NCBI RefSeq assembly: GCF_023554255.2
Contig: NZ_JAMJWD020000006.1
Coordinates: forward strand, 310,001-374,000
Source: Phyllobacterium sp. 21LDTY02-6
GTDB taxonomy: Bacteria; Pseudomonadota; Alphaproteobacteria; Rhizobiales; Rhizobiaceae
Length of the DNA stretch: 64,000 nt
Reading direction: 5' to 3'
The notes under the pieces are model-generated. The model ran no database searches and was not told where the DNA came from. It saw only the letters and a list, made by a program, of their open reading frames with translations. Made by a program: the position numbers and the translations under genes. This document shows positions 53,552 to 62,779 of this stretch, one piece after another (position 1 is the first letter of the stretch; every line of letters begins with the position of its first letter).

Positions 53552-53578
53552 CGCCCGCCCGTCGAAACGGCGCGGGCG
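53552..53578 (+). terminator. Hairpin between ABC binding protein and permease genes
   Basis: CGCCCGC (53552-53558) pairs with GCGGGCG (53572-53578), and within it CCGT-CGAA-ACGG pairs with a tetraloop; one base bulges. It lies 22 bp after the binding-protein stop and 21 bp before the first permease start. It is a likely attenuator that keeps the binding protein more abundant. Confidence 0.55.
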
Positions 53579-53599
53579 GTATCGCGCGAAGGATATCAC

Positions 53600-54451
53600 A
53601 TGAAGCAACGGCCATTCATCGGCTGGTTCGTTTCGCCCGCCGCCCTTGTGGCGCTCGGGCTGGCGGCCGCCATGGCAGCCATCCTGCAATACAGCGTGCG
53701 GGCCTATGTGCCGGGCTCGCTCGACGTAGGCGGGCTGACGCTCGAAAATTTCACCGCGCTCCTGCGCCCCCTTTACGCCTGGGCCTTCTGGGGAACCATT
53801 CTTCTTTGCCTGCTGACGGCGACCTTCACCCTGTTCCTTGCCTATCCGGTCGCCTATGCGCTGGTGCGTGTCCGGAGCAAGGCGCTGAAATCCTTCATCC
53901 TGATCGCGTCGGTGACGCCGCTTTTCCTCGGCGAGGTCGTGCGCACCTATTCCTGGATGATCGTGCTCGGCAATAATGGCTTCATCAACAGCGTGCTGAA
54001 GTCGCTCGGCATTATCGACCGGCCGCTGCAGATGATGTTCACCACGCCGGGCGTCGTCGCCGCGCTCGTGCATGTGACGATGCCGATCATGGTCATCATG
54101 CTGGCGGCGGGGCTTTCCCATATCGACAGGAATTACGAGAAGGCGGCCGAAAGCCTCGGCGCCAGTCCGGTGCGCTGCTTCCTGACGGTGACGCTGCCGC
54201 TGTCCATGCCCGGTATCGTCGCCGGTTTCTCGACTGCTTTCGCCTGGACCTTCAGTGCGTTCGCAACCCCGCAATTGATCGGCGGCGGCAAGGTCAACAC
54301 CGTATCGACCCTCGTCTACCAACTGGGCTTCGCCTCCTTCAATTTTCCATTTGCCGCGAGCCTGTCGCTGGCCGGTCTCGTGATGACCTTTGCGGTCATC
54401 GCCCTGATGAAACGGGCAATGCGCCCGGTCGAACGCCTGGGAGAACAGTGA
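53600..54451 (+). CDS. ABC transporter permease (PotB type)
   Basis: 283 residues with six helices, AAGGATATC before the ATG at 53600. The EAA loop region reads RNYEKAAESLGASPVRCFLT (about residues 175-195), typical of the binding-protein-dependent permeases of the PotB/HMW type. It forms half of the channel. The next permease starts 1 base after its stop. Confidence 0.92.
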   Translation: MKQRPFIGWFVSPAALVALGLAAAMAAILQYSVRAYVPGSLDVGGLTLENFTALLRPLYAWAFWGTILLCLLTATFTLFLAYPVAYALVRVRSKALKSFILIASVTPLFLGEVVRTYSWMIVLGNNGFINSVLKSLGIIDRPLQMMFTTPGVVAALVHVTMPIMVIMLAAGLSHIDRNYEKAAESLGASPVRCFLTVTLPLSMPGIVAGFSTAFAWTFSAFATPQLIGGGKVNTVSTLVYQLGFASFNFPFAASLSLAGLVMTFAVIALMKRAMRPVERLGEQ

Positions 54452-54452
54452 G

Positions 54453-55268
54453 ATGCCGTTTTCGATGCGCAAATCTCCGCTCGCGCTGGCGGGTATATTG
54501 CTGGTGGCGATCATTCTCGGCTTTGTCATGCTGCCGGCGATCGTCGTCACCATCACCGCCTTCAACGACAAGGCCATCCTGGCGTTTCCGCCGCAATCCT
54601 ATTCCTGGCGCTGGTTTGCCCGCGCGCTCAGCTATGGCGATTTCCAGAAGGGCTTCTGGAACGGGCTGATCGTCACCGCATGGGCCTCGACGATCGCGCT
54701 GATCGTCGGCAGCGGCTTCGCGCTTGCCCTCCACCGCTACGCGTTCTCGCTCAAATCGACGCTCGAGGCGGTGCTGCTGTCGCCGCTGGTCATTCCGCAT
54801 TTCACCATCGGGCTCGGCCTGCTGATCCTGTCGGCCCAGTTGACGGTCGGCCGCGGCTTTCCGCTGGTGGTGCTGGCGCATGTCATCCTTGTTCTGCCCT
54901 TCGTGCTGCGCAGCGTCTTCATCTCGCTGCAAAACCTCGACGGGCGGCTGGAACTCGCTGCCAGCAGCCTCGGCGCCTCGCCGCGCCGCGTCCTGTTCAC
55001 GGTCACCTTGCCGCTGCTGGTGCCGGGGCTGGTCAGCGGCTGGCTGTTTGCCGCGATCCTGTCCTTCAACGAGTTCACCGCCACGCTTTTCGTCTCCAAC
55101 CAGGCGACCCAGACCCTGCCGGTCGCCATGTACAATTACGTCCGCGAATATGCCGACCCGACCCTTGCCGCTCTGTCGGTGATCTACATCGTCGTCACGG
55201 CCCTGCTGCTGACCCTCGCCAATCTCTTCTTCGGTCTTGGAAAAATCCTCAATGTTGACGCGCACTGA
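54453..55268 (+). CDS. ABC transporter permease (PotC type)
   Basis: 271 residues with six helices. The EAA loop reads RLELAASSLGASPRRVLFTV (about residues 165-185). It is the second channel half. It starts 1 base after the first permease stop, and its end overlaps the ATPase start by 17 bases, so the genes are coupled. Confidence 0.92.
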   Translation: MPFSMRKSPLALAGILLVAIILGFVMLPAIVVTITAFNDKAILAFPPQSYSWRWFARALSYGDFQKGFWNGLIVTAWASTIALIVGSGFALALHRYAFSLKSTLEAVLLSPLVIPHFTIGLGLLILSAQLTVGRGFPLVVLAHVILVLPFVLRSVFISLQNLDGRLELAASSLGASPRRVLFTVTLPLLVPGLVSGWLFAAILSFNEFTATLFVSNQATQTLPVAMYNYVREYADPTLAALSVIYIVVTALLLTLANLFFGLGKILNVDAH

Positions 55269-56394
55269 TATTGCCACCCCCACATCACTCCCGGCGGAAA
55301 AGCCCGTGGTCCAGCTCGACGGCGTCACCAAGCGGTTCGGCGAAGCGATCGCACTGCACGAGGCATGGCTGAAAATCGTCCCCGGCGAGTTCATGACCCT
55401 GCTCGGCCCCTCCGGCTGCGGCAAGACCACGCTTCTCAACCTGATTGCCGGATTTCTCGATGCCGATGGCGGCGAGATCTTCATCGACGGCATCCTCGTC
55501 ACCGAGACGCCGGCGCATAAGCGCGAAATCGGCATCGTCTTCCAGAATTACGCGCTGTTTCCGCATATGACGGTGGCCAACAACATCGCCTACGGCCTGA
55601 AAACGCGCGGCATCGGCGCCGACGAAATCAAAAGGCGCGTCGACGAAGCACTCGCGCTCGTCAAGCTCGACGGTTTCGGCGACCGCAAGCCGCGGCAGCT
55701 TTCGGGCGGCCAGCAGCAACGGGTGGCGCTTGCGCGGGCGCTGGTGATCCGTCCAAAAGTACTGCTGCTCGACGAACCCTTTTCGGCGCTCGACAAGAAC
55801 CTGCGCGCCTCCATGCAGATCGAGCTGAAGGAAATCCAGCAGCGCCTCGGCGTCACCACCATCTTCGTGACGCATGATCAAGGTGAAGCGCTCTCGATGT
55901 CGGACCGGATCGCCGTCATGTCGGCGGGGCGCATCCGCCAGATCGCCGCGCCGCAGGACATTTATCGCCGGCCGCAGGACCGCTTCGTCGCCTCCTTCAT
56001 CGGCGACGCCAACGTGCTCAAGGGAAAACTGTCGGCGGTGACCGACGCCGTGGCGCAGGTCACGGTCGGATCGCTGTCGGTGGAGGTGCCCGCGGCCCCG
56101 CTGGCCGGGCTCGCCGCCGGGGCGGATGTCGATCTGTTCGTCCGGCCCGAACATCTTGTGCCGGTCGACGGCGATGGGGGTCCGGCCGCCCCGAGCCTTG
56201 CCGGCACGGTCAGGACCCAGGTCTTCCAGGGCGGTCACGTCGACCTGTACATCGATCTCGGCGAGCACGCGGCGCAACCCGTCTTGCTCAGGTCGTCCGC
56301 CGCCCTCGCGCCTTCGAAATGGCAAACCGGCGATGTCGTCCGCGTCCGGCCGGTCTCGGCCGATCTCGTCGCCTTTCCGAAACAGGACGGCTGA
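55252..56394 (+). CDS. ABC transporter ATPase (PotA type)
   Basis: 380 residues from the ATG at 55252. Walker A GPSGCGKTT, the signature LSGGQQQRVALARALV, and Walker B LLLDEPFSALDKNLR are intact. A C-terminal TOBE domain follows (LFVRPEHLVPVDGDGG, GHVDLYIDLGEHAAQPV). It powers the permeases at 53600-55268. It is the last gene of the operon; 245 bp of AT-rich DNA separates it from the TRAP genes. Confidence 0.94.
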   Translation: MLTRTDIATPTSLPAEKPVVQLDGVTKRFGEAIALHEAWLKIVPGEFMTLLGPSGCGKTTLLNLIAGFLDADGGEIFIDGILVTETPAHKREIGIVFQNYALFPHMTVANNIAYGLKTRGIGADEIKRRVDEALALVKLDGFGDRKPRQLSGGQQQRVALARALVIRPKVLLLDEPFSALDKNLRASMQIELKEIQQRLGVTTIFVTHDQGEALSMSDRIAVMSAGRIRQIAAPQDIYRRPQDRFVASFIGDANVLKGKLSAVTDAVAQVTVGSLSVEVPAAPLAGLAAGADVDLFVRPEHLVPVDGDGGPAAPSLAGTVRTQVFQGGHVDLYIDLGEHAAQPVLLRSSAALAPSKWQTGDVVRVRPVSADLVAFPKQDG

Positions 56395-56580
56395 TACGTA
56401 TAGTTAAATAGAGTGGAGCTCTACACCGAACAGTTACAAGCTATTCAAGTTCCAAATCGAGATAAACATGAACTATGTGATGAATTGACGTGCAATATAG
56501 GCTCCACTTATTCGGCATCTGACCAGAAAATAATCAAATTAAAGCAACGAAATGCCTCCTATATAGCCGCTTCGCCTCTT

Positions 56581-56610
56581 GAATATTTTGGAACTTCATC
56601 AAGAATATTC
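56581..56610. repeat. Direct repeats GAATATT upstream of the TRAP operon
   Basis: GAATATT occurs at 56581-56587 and 56603-56609, 22 bp apart (two helical turns). The second is a palindrome GAATATTC (56603-56610). Both lie within 60 bp of the first gene of the TRAP cluster in an AT-rich gap (56395-56639), where the 73-codon frame at 56413-56634 is too weak to be a gene. A regulator operator is possible. Confidence 0.4.
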
Positions 56611-56639
56611 GATCATAACAAGAAAAGAGGGTGATCATA

Positions 56640-57623
56640 ATGTCCATGATAAAGAAGATAGGTTTTGCTTTCGGCCTCGCAGCCAGCGTCCTTTCGGCGG
56701 ACCTGGCGGCAGCCCAGACGAAAATGCGGCTGGCGGTGGAGACCACCAGCGGCGATCCGACCAATGTGATGCTGGCGGCATTCCGGGACGAACTCAAGAA
56801 CACGACCGGCGACGCCTTTGCCATCGAATTCGCCGATGGCGGCTCGCTCGGGGATGAGAATGCGCTGGCGGAGCTTATCCGCGCCGGTGCGGTGGAAGTC
56901 ATTCCGCTCGGCTCGGATGGCGTTGCGGCACTCGACGCGAAGTTCTCGATCTTCGATACGCCCTTCCTGTTTTCCGGCAAGGAACAGGCGCGTGCAATGC
57001 TCGACGGCGAGCTCGGGCAGATCATGGCCGCCTCGCTGAAGGAAAAGGCCAATCTCGAAGTTCTGGCCTTCGGCGAGCTCGGCGTGCGTGTCGTCAGCAA
57101 TTCCAAGCGTGCGATCAATACACCGGCGGATCTCGGCGGCCTGAAGATCCGCACGCCGAACAGCCCGACACGCATCATGGCCTTCGAGACGCTCGGCGCG
57201 TCACCGACGACGCTCGCCCTCGGCGACGTCTATATGGGCCTGAAGCAGGGCGTCATCGACGGGCAGGAGAACCCGCTTTCGGTCATCAAGGAATTCTCGC
57301 TGTTCGAGACCCAGCCCCACATTTCCCTGACCAACCACATCTACACGCCGATCACCCTGGTCATGAACGGCGCGGCCTTCGATGCGCTTTCGGACGATCT
57401 CAAGGCCAAGGTCAAGGCCGCCGCCATGGTCGGCGTCCAGAAGACCCGTGTCCTGTCGGATGAGAGCGACGCAAACCTTGTCGCAGAGTTCGAAAAAGCC
57501 GGCGTGACCATCACCAGGCCGGATATCGCCGCCTTCCAGTCTGCCGCAGCGCCGGTTCGCAGCAAGATCGCGGAAGTCGTCACCCCTGAATTCATGGCCA
57601 AGGTCGAGGAGACACTCCGTTGA
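56640..57623 (+). CDS. dctP: TRAP transporter substrate-binding protein (DctP family)
   Basis: 327 residues from the ATG at 56640 with AGAGGGTG upstream; a second ATG is 2 codons later. Signal peptide MSMIKKIGFAFGLAASVLSADLAAAQ. The DctP fold shows GKMRLAVETTSGDP-like start, LGGLKIRTPNSPTRIMAFET with the conserved Arg that binds a carboxylate, and MGLKQGVIDGQENPLSVIKE. TRAP systems take up carboxylates such as 2-oxo, hydroxy and aryl acids without ATP. The next gene starts 4 bases before its end, then the two membrane subunits follow. Confidence 0.92.
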   Translation: MSMIKKIGFAFGLAASVLSADLAAAQTKMRLAVETTSGDPTNVMLAAFRDELKNTTGDAFAIEFADGGSLGDENALAELIRAGAVEVIPLGSDGVAALDAKFSIFDTPFLFSGKEQARAMLDGELGQIMAASLKEKANLEVLAFGELGVRVVSNSKRAINTPADLGGLKIRTPNSPTRIMAFETLGASPTTLALGDVYMGLKQGVIDGQENPLSVIKEFSLFETQPHISLTNHIYTPITLVMNGAAFDALSDDLKAKVKAAAMVGVQKTRVLSDESDANLVAEFEKAGVTITRPDIAAFQSAAAPVRSKIAEVVTPEFMAKVEETLR

Positions 57624-58438
57624 ACGTCGCAACATCCAGGTCTCCGGCGAAAGCCGGAGCCTACCCGCGTTTTCGCTATGACGGCTCGGGCAATCTGGCA
57701 CGCATCGGCCTCATCTACATCGCCTCCAGCGTGGTGATGGAGGAAGAGATGTGGGCGATGTCGGCTGAAGGCGTCTCCACCCATACGGCCCGCATCAAGC
57801 TGCCGAAAGTGACGGTTCAGGGCATCGAGGAGATGATGGGCGCGCCCGAACTCGAAACCGCGGCTCGCATGGCAGGAGCCGCGCCGATCGACGTCCTGCT
57901 GTTCGGCGGCACCAGCGCTTCGTTCCTGCACGGCACGGCCTATGACCGGGCCCTGATCGACAAGATCAGGCAATGGGTGCCGGGCCCCAAGGTGACGACG
58001 GCATCGACGGCGACCCTCGCTGCCTTGAAGAAGGTAGAGGCCGGCAAGGTGGCTCTTGCCACGCCCTATCTGCCGGAAATCCACGAGCGGGCCATCCGCT
58101 TCCTCGAGGAGAATGGCCACGCCGTCGTCAAGAGCGGCCATCTCGGCATATCGGACGACCATGCGCTGGCGGAGGTCTCGCTTGAAGAGGTCTATGACCA
58201 TGTCCTGTCCGTCGATCATCCGGATGCCAGTGCGATATTCGTCTCCTGCACCAATTTCCGCACCGTGGGCGCCATCGAAGCGCTGGAAGATCGCCTCGGC
58301 AAGCCGGTGATATCGGCGAACCAGGCATCGTTCTGGCATTGCCTGGAACTCGCCGGCGTTGCAGGCGCGCGCCCCGGTTACGGCCGCCTTTTCGACGGCA
58401 GCACCTGCGGCAACACTCGCGACGGGGGTGAACGATGA
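57620..58438 (+). CDS. Arylmalonate decarboxylase/maleate isomerase-like protein (Asp/Glu racemase superfamily)
   Basis: 272 residues, overlapping dctP and dctQ by 4 bases each. Residues 96-101 read GGTSAS where maleate isomerases and racemases have a catalytic Cys; here Gly97 stands in its place, while the second Cys (FVSCTNF) is Cys210. A Gly plus a single Cys (Gly74, Cys188) is the arrangement of Bordetella arylmalonate decarboxylase, and many blocks match it as I recall it (TTASTATLAALKK, VALATPYLPEIHERAIRFL, LAGVAGARPGYGRLFD). So it may decarboxylate a malonate-type acid rather than isomerise. It sits inside a TRAP operon, which fits uptake of such an acid. Confidence 0.8.
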   Translation: MNVATSRSPAKAGAYPRFRYDGSGNLARIGLIYIASSVVMEEEMWAMSAEGVSTHTARIKLPKVTVQGIEEMMGAPELETAARMAGAAPIDVLLFGGTSASFLHGTAYDRALIDKIRQWVPGPKVTTASTATLAALKKVEAGKVALATPYLPEIHERAIRFLEENGHAVVKSGHLGISDDHALAEVSLEEVYDHVLSVDHPDASAIFVSCTNFRTVGAIEALEDRLGKPVISANQASFWHCLELAGVAGARPGYGRLFDGSTCGNTRDGGER

Positions 58439-58953
58439 CGCAGGCTGCCGCACCGACCCCCAGCGAAATCCTGAGCCAAGAGGTGACGCGTCGCTCGAAG
58501 CTCCGCAGCGCGTTCCAGTGGCTGGTCGAGACCGCCGCCATCATGCTGCTCGTCGTCCTTGTCAGTCTGGTGCTTGCCAACTCGCTCGGACGTTATCTCT
58601 TCTCAAAGCCCCTGCCCTGGACCGAGGAAGTGGTGACCGCGCTGCTGATGTGGCTTGGCGCACTTGGCATCACCATCGCCGCGCTCAAGAACGAACTCAT
58701 CAGCTGCGCGATCTGGACGCAACGCCTGACCGGGACTTCCAGATACGCGCTTGCGATCTTCCAGTCGGTATTTTCCATCGCGGTCGTGGCAATCGTCGGC
58801 GTGCTCGCCTGGCGTTATCTCGGCATCTTCGGCTCCGACCGGACGCCGATCCTCGGCATATCGAAGGCCGTCGCCATCTCGGGCATTCTCGCGACCTGCG
58901 CCGGGCTCGGCATCGCCTTTGCCTTCAACATCATCGAGGGGAGGAAAGACTGA
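58435..58953 (+). CDS. dctQ: TRAP transporter small membrane subunit (DctQ family)
   Basis: 172 residues with four transmembrane helices and the family segment RYLFSKPLPWTEEVVTALLM (about residues 62-81). A 35-residue N-terminal extension is hydrophilic. It bridges the binding protein and DctM. It overlaps the decarboxylase-like gene by 4 bases and dctM by 1. Confidence 0.92.
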   Translation: MTQAAAPTPSEILSQEVTRRSKLRSAFQWLVETAAIMLLVVLVSLVLANSLGRYLFSKPLPWTEEVVTALLMWLGALGITIAALKNELISCAIWTQRLTGTSRYALAIFQSVFSIAVVAIVGVLAWRYLGIFGSDRTPILGISKAVAISGILATCAGLGIAFAFNIIEGRKD

Positions 58954-60233
58954 TGCTGGGTCTTGCCGCCGTCACGCTCTTCATCCTCTGCGCCCTCGTG
59001 CTGATCGGGCTGCCGATCGTCATATCGCTCGCGGCCTCGGTGCTGTTTTTCCTCGCGATCAGCGGCGGATGGGAACTGGCGCTGCCGCAGCAGACGCTCG
59101 GCGGCGTCGGCGACTACATTCTCATCACGCTTCCCCTGTTCATCCTTGCCGGCGGCATCATGAACGCCACGGGGATCGCCGACAAGCTCTTCGATTTCGG
59201 CGTCGCCCTGGTGGGCTGGCTTCGCGGCGGCCTCGCCCATGTCGATGTCGTCGCCAGCGTCATGTTCGGCGGCATGATCGGCACTTCGGTCGCCGATCTC
59301 GCCGGCAGCGGCTCGGTCACCATCCCGAAGCTCAAGGCCCATGGCTATCCGGGTCCGTTTGCAGCGGCCGTTACCGCAACCTCTTCGGGCATCGGCGTTC
59401 TCATTCCGCCAAGCTCGCCGATGATCCTCTATTCCGCCGTCACCGGCACCTCGCTCGGCGCACTTTTCCTGGCCGGCGTCATTCCGGGCCTCCTGATGGC
59501 GCTGGCGATGATGATCACCATTTCCATTCTTGCGAGGCGCAACGGCTGGAAGCCCGTGGGAACGTTCCAGTGGAAAGAAGTGCTTCGCACGGGCAAGCAT
59601 GCGATCCTGCCGCTCGGCATGCCCGGCCTTATCCTCTTCGGCCTGATGTTCGGCATTTTCACTGCCACCGAGGCAGGTGCCTTCGCGGTCGCCTATGCGG
59701 TGGTGCTGGCGGCTGTCGTCTATCGCACGCTGACATTCTCCAACTTGCGCCGCGCGCTCGTCGATTCCTGCATCCTCACCGGCGAAGTGCTGATGGTCGT
59801 CGGCTTTTCGACGGCGCTCGGCTGGGCGCTCTCGCAGGCCGGCGTTCCCGCGGCGCTTGCGCATGGGCTGGAAACGGTCTTCCCGTTCGAGAATACGACG
59901 CTCAAGATCTTCGCACTTCTCGCGATCGCGTTGATCGCGGGCATGGTGCTCGATCCGCTGATCCCGATGATAATGCCCGTGCTATTGCCGTCGCTGATGG
60001 CGATGGATGTCGATCTCATCCATTTCGGCGTGCTGATGGTGACGACGGTCGTCATCGGCCAGGTGACGCCGCCGGTGGCGATAGCGCTTCTCGTGGCGGC
60101 GAAGATCGGCAACGAGGATGTCATGCGGGTGACCAAGGCAAACATGCCGTTTCTCGTCGCGCTGTTCCTGTTCCTGATCCTGTTGACGCTGTTCCCCGTG
60201 CTGTCGACGGCGCTTCCGGCCCTCTTGAAATAG
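58953..60233 (+). CDS. dctM: TRAP transporter large membrane subunit (DctM family)
   Basis: 426 residues from the ATG at 58953, which overlaps the dctQ stop by one base; an upstream in-frame stretch is the wrong start. It has about 12 helices with the DctM repeats (GTSVADLAGSGSVTIPKLKA, FAAAVTATSSGIGVLIPPSS near residue 140-160, and VTPPVAIALLVAAKIGNED near 370). It transports the substrate with sodium or proton symport. It is the last gene of the transport unit; a 202-bp gap precedes the monooxygenase gene. Confidence 0.95.
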   Translation: MLGLAAVTLFILCALVLIGLPIVISLAASVLFFLAISGGWELALPQQTLGGVGDYILITLPLFILAGGIMNATGIADKLFDFGVALVGWLRGGLAHVDVVASVMFGGMIGTSVADLAGSGSVTIPKLKAHGYPGPFAAAVTATSSGIGVLIPPSSPMILYSAVTGTSLGALFLAGVIPGLLMALAMMITISILARRNGWKPVGTFQWKEVLRTGKHAILPLGMPGLILFGLMFGIFTATEAGAFAVAYAVVLAAVVYRTLTFSNLRRALVDSCILTGEVLMVVGFSTALGWALSQAGVPAALAHGLETVFPFENTTLKIFALLAIALIAGMVLDPLIPMIMPVLLPSLMAMDVDLIHFGVLMVTTVVIGQVTPPVAIALLVAAKIGNEDVMRVTKANMPFLVALFLFLILLTLFPVLSTALPALLK

Positions 60234-60435
60234 GGAAGAGACATGGCGCGCCACCCTCCAGACCATCCGGCTTGAGCCACCAAGGATTTCCCGAGCTTCT
60301 ACCAAGGAAGATACTTCTTTTCACCGCAGCCCGTCGCACGCAATCCTCTGCGACAGACGTCTTCGATCAGCCAGTCCCGCCGCCTCAAGCAAGGGGCGCC
60401 TGTCTGGTCGCATTGCCCAAATCTAGGAATTGAAG

Positions 60436-61686
60436 ATGACAATCGAAAAAATAGATACGCTCGTCGTCGGCGCCGGACAGTCCGGGATAGCCATGAGCGA
60501 ACATTTGAAGGACTGCGGCGTCCCACACATCGTTCTCGAGCGGAACCGGGTGGCGGAGCAATGGCGGACGGGCCGCTGGGACTCTCTCGTCGCCAATGGG
60601 CCGGCGTGGCACGACCGTTTTCCGAACCTCGAATTCGATGACGTCTCGCCCGACACCTTTCCGCCCAAGGACAGGATGGCGCGCTACTTCGAAGACTACG
60701 CCAACATGATCGACGCCCCGATTCGCACCGGCGTCGAGGTCAAGCGCGTCCAGCGCAACGAGGGACGCCCGGGCTTCCTCGTCACCACGTCCGAGGGCCT
60801 GATCGAAGCGCAGCGGGTGGTGGCTGCCACCGGTCCGTTCCAGGTGCCGCAATATCCCAATATCGTTCCGGCCGACGCCGGGATCGAGCAGCTCCATTCC
60901 TCCGCCTACAAGAACCCGGGGCAACTGCCCGAAGGTGCAGTCCTCGTCGTCGGTGGCGGAGCCTCCGGTTCGCAGATCGCCGAGGAGCTGCAGCGCGCCG
61001 GCCGCAAGGTCTACCTGTCCATCGGCGAGCACTACCGCCCGCCCCGCTCCTACCGCGCGCGCGATTATGTCTGGTGGCTGGGCGTCCTCGGCAAGTGGGA
61101 CGAGATCAAGACGATTGCCAAGAAGAAGCACGTGGCTTTCGCCGTCAGCGGTTATGATGGCGGCAAGACCGTCGATTTCCGCCTTCTGGCCGAAAGAGGC
61201 GTCACGGTTCTTGGCATGACCAGTGGCTACCGCGATGGAATATTGAACATCAACAACGACCTCGCGGATAACATCGCCGAGGGTGACCGCGCCTATCTCG
61301 AGGTCCTGCGCGAGGCCGACGCCTATGTCGAGCGCAACGGCATCGACCTGCCGGCCGAGCCGGAAGCCTGGGAAATCGCGCCGAACCCGGATTGCATCGC
61401 CAACCCGATTCTCGAGCTCGACCTCGCCAGGGCCGGGATCACGACGATCATCTGGGCGACCGGCTTCAAGTTCGATTTCAGCTGGCTGGATGTCGATGCC
61501 TTCCATGAGGATGGCACGCCCTTCCACAAGCGCGGGATCTCTTCCGAAAGGGGCATCTATTTCCTTGGTCTTCCCGAACTGACGAACCGCGCGTCATCCT
61601 TCATCTACGGCTGCTGGTACGACGCGAAATACATAGCCACCCACATCGTGGTACAGCGAAACTACGCTGCCTATGAAAGGGAATAG
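60436..61686 (+). CDS. Flavin-containing monooxygenase family protein
   Basis: 416 residues from the ATG at 60436 (AGGAATT upstream). FAD site TLVVGAGQSGIAMSEHLKDC (about residues 9-28), followed by ERNRVAEQWRTGRWDSLVAN, where the WR...W segment is typical of class B flavin monooxygenases. The second nucleotide site is AVLVVGGGASGSQIAEELQR (about 168-187), for NADPH. It may hydroxylate or Baeyer-Villiger-oxidise the TRAP substrate or a product of the decarboxylase. It starts a second run of genes 202 bp after dctM on the same strand. Confidence 0.88.
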   Translation: MTIEKIDTLVVGAGQSGIAMSEHLKDCGVPHIVLERNRVAEQWRTGRWDSLVANGPAWHDRFPNLEFDDVSPDTFPPKDRMARYFEDYANMIDAPIRTGVEVKRVQRNEGRPGFLVTTSEGLIEAQRVVAATGPFQVPQYPNIVPADAGIEQLHSSAYKNPGQLPEGAVLVVGGGASGSQIAEELQRAGRKVYLSIGEHYRPPRSYRARDYVWWLGVLGKWDEIKTIAKKKHVAFAVSGYDGGKTVDFRLLAERGVTVLGMTSGYRDGILNINNDLADNIAEGDRAYLEVLREADAYVERNGIDLPAEPEAWEIAPNPDCIANPILELDLARAGITTIIWATGFKFDFSWLDVDAFHEDGTPFHKRGISSERGIYFLGLPELTNRASSFIYGCWYDAKYIATHIVVQRNYAAYERE

Positions 61687-61689
61687 TCC

Positions 61690-62715
61690 ATGACCGCCGA
61701 GGCCGCCGCCATCCCTCGAGCCATGACCGCCGTAATCGCCGAAGCCCCCGGCGGAGCTGAGGTCCTGACCCGCGTGCAGCGCGACGTGCCGCGCCCGGCC
61801 ATCGGTGAAGTGCTGATCTCCGTCGCCGCGGCGGGTATCAACCGACCCGACATAATGCAGCGATCCGGCGCCCTGCCCGCACCGGCCGGCACGTCCGACA
61901 TTTTCGGGCTGGAGGTTGCGGGACGCATCGTGGCCTGTGGCGATACGGTCGACGCCGCCTTAATCGGCACCGAGGTCATGGCGCTGGTCAAGGCCGGCGG
62001 TTATGCGACGCATGTCTGCGCCCGCGCCGACCATTGCCTGCCGGTTCCGGCGGGACTTTCGCTGGTCGAGGCCGCCGCCTTGCCGGAAGGGCTGTTCACC
62101 ATCTGGCACAATCTCTTCGACCGGGGTGCGCTCCGCTCCGGCGAAACACTTCTGATCGAGGGCGGCGCATCAGGCATCGGCACGCTGGCGCTGCAGCTGG
62201 CAAAAGCCGTCGGCGCCAGCGTGATCGCGACTGCCGGCGGGGCCGAGAAATGCGCAAGGCTCGCTGCCATGGGTGTTTCGGCAGTCGATTACCGCGAACC
62301 CGGCCAGGACGAACGCATCCTCGAGCTGACCGAGGGTCGAGGCGTCGATGTCGTGCTCGACATTCTCGGCGGCGAGGCCGTCAACCGACACCTGGCGCTG
62401 ATGGCGCCGGGCGGCCGTCATGTCGGCCTGTCGTTCATGACCGGTGCGACGGCCAGCATCGATCTCGGATTGCTGATGCGCAAGGGGCTGTGGCTGACGT
62501 CCTCGACGCTGCGGCCAAAGCCGGATGCGGAAAAGGCAGACATCGCCCGGAGCATCGTCCGCCATCTGCTGCCGCATATCGGCGCCGCCGGTGTCCGTCC
62601 GGTCATTTCCGCTATTCTGCCGCTCACGCAGGCCGCCGAGGCGCATCGCCTGCTGGAGAGCGGTACGAATTTCGGCAAGATCGTCCTGCAGCTAGCCGAG
62701 GAAACGCAGCCATGA
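61690..62715 (+). CDS. Quinone oxidoreductase-like MDR family protein
   Basis: 341 residues, 3 bp after the monooxygenase stop. The Zn-free alcohol dehydrogenase fold shows AVIAEAPGGAEVLTRVQRDV at the N-terminus, NAD(P) motif GGASGIGTLALQLAKAVGAS (about residues 157-176) and the Zn-ligand residues of ADH absent. The closest enzymes reduce quinones or enones with NADPH. In this context it could reduce an unsaturated intermediate. Confidence 0.9.
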   Translation: MTAEAAAIPRAMTAVIAEAPGGAEVLTRVQRDVPRPAIGEVLISVAAAGINRPDIMQRSGALPAPAGTSDIFGLEVAGRIVACGDTVDAALIGTEVMALVKAGGYATHVCARADHCLPVPAGLSLVEAAALPEGLFTIWHNLFDRGALRSGETLLIEGGASGIGTLALQLAKAVGASVIATAGGAEKCARLAAMGVSAVDYREPGQDERILELTEGRGVDVVLDILGGEAVNRHLALMAPGGRHVGLSFMTGATASIDLGLLMRKGLWLTSSTLRPKPDAEKADIARSIVRHLLPHIGAAGVRPVISAILPLTQAAEAHRLLESGTNFGKIVLQLAEETQP

Positions 62716-62779
62716 TCCGCGTATCCTCTGCCGACCATCCGTTAACCCCTTACCCGTGCGAACAAAGGTAACAGCCCAA

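Noticed and set aside
56413-56634. 73-codon open frame between the ABC and TRAP operons
   Set aside because: It has no ribosome-binding site, an AT-rich composition like the gap around it, and no recognisable domain.
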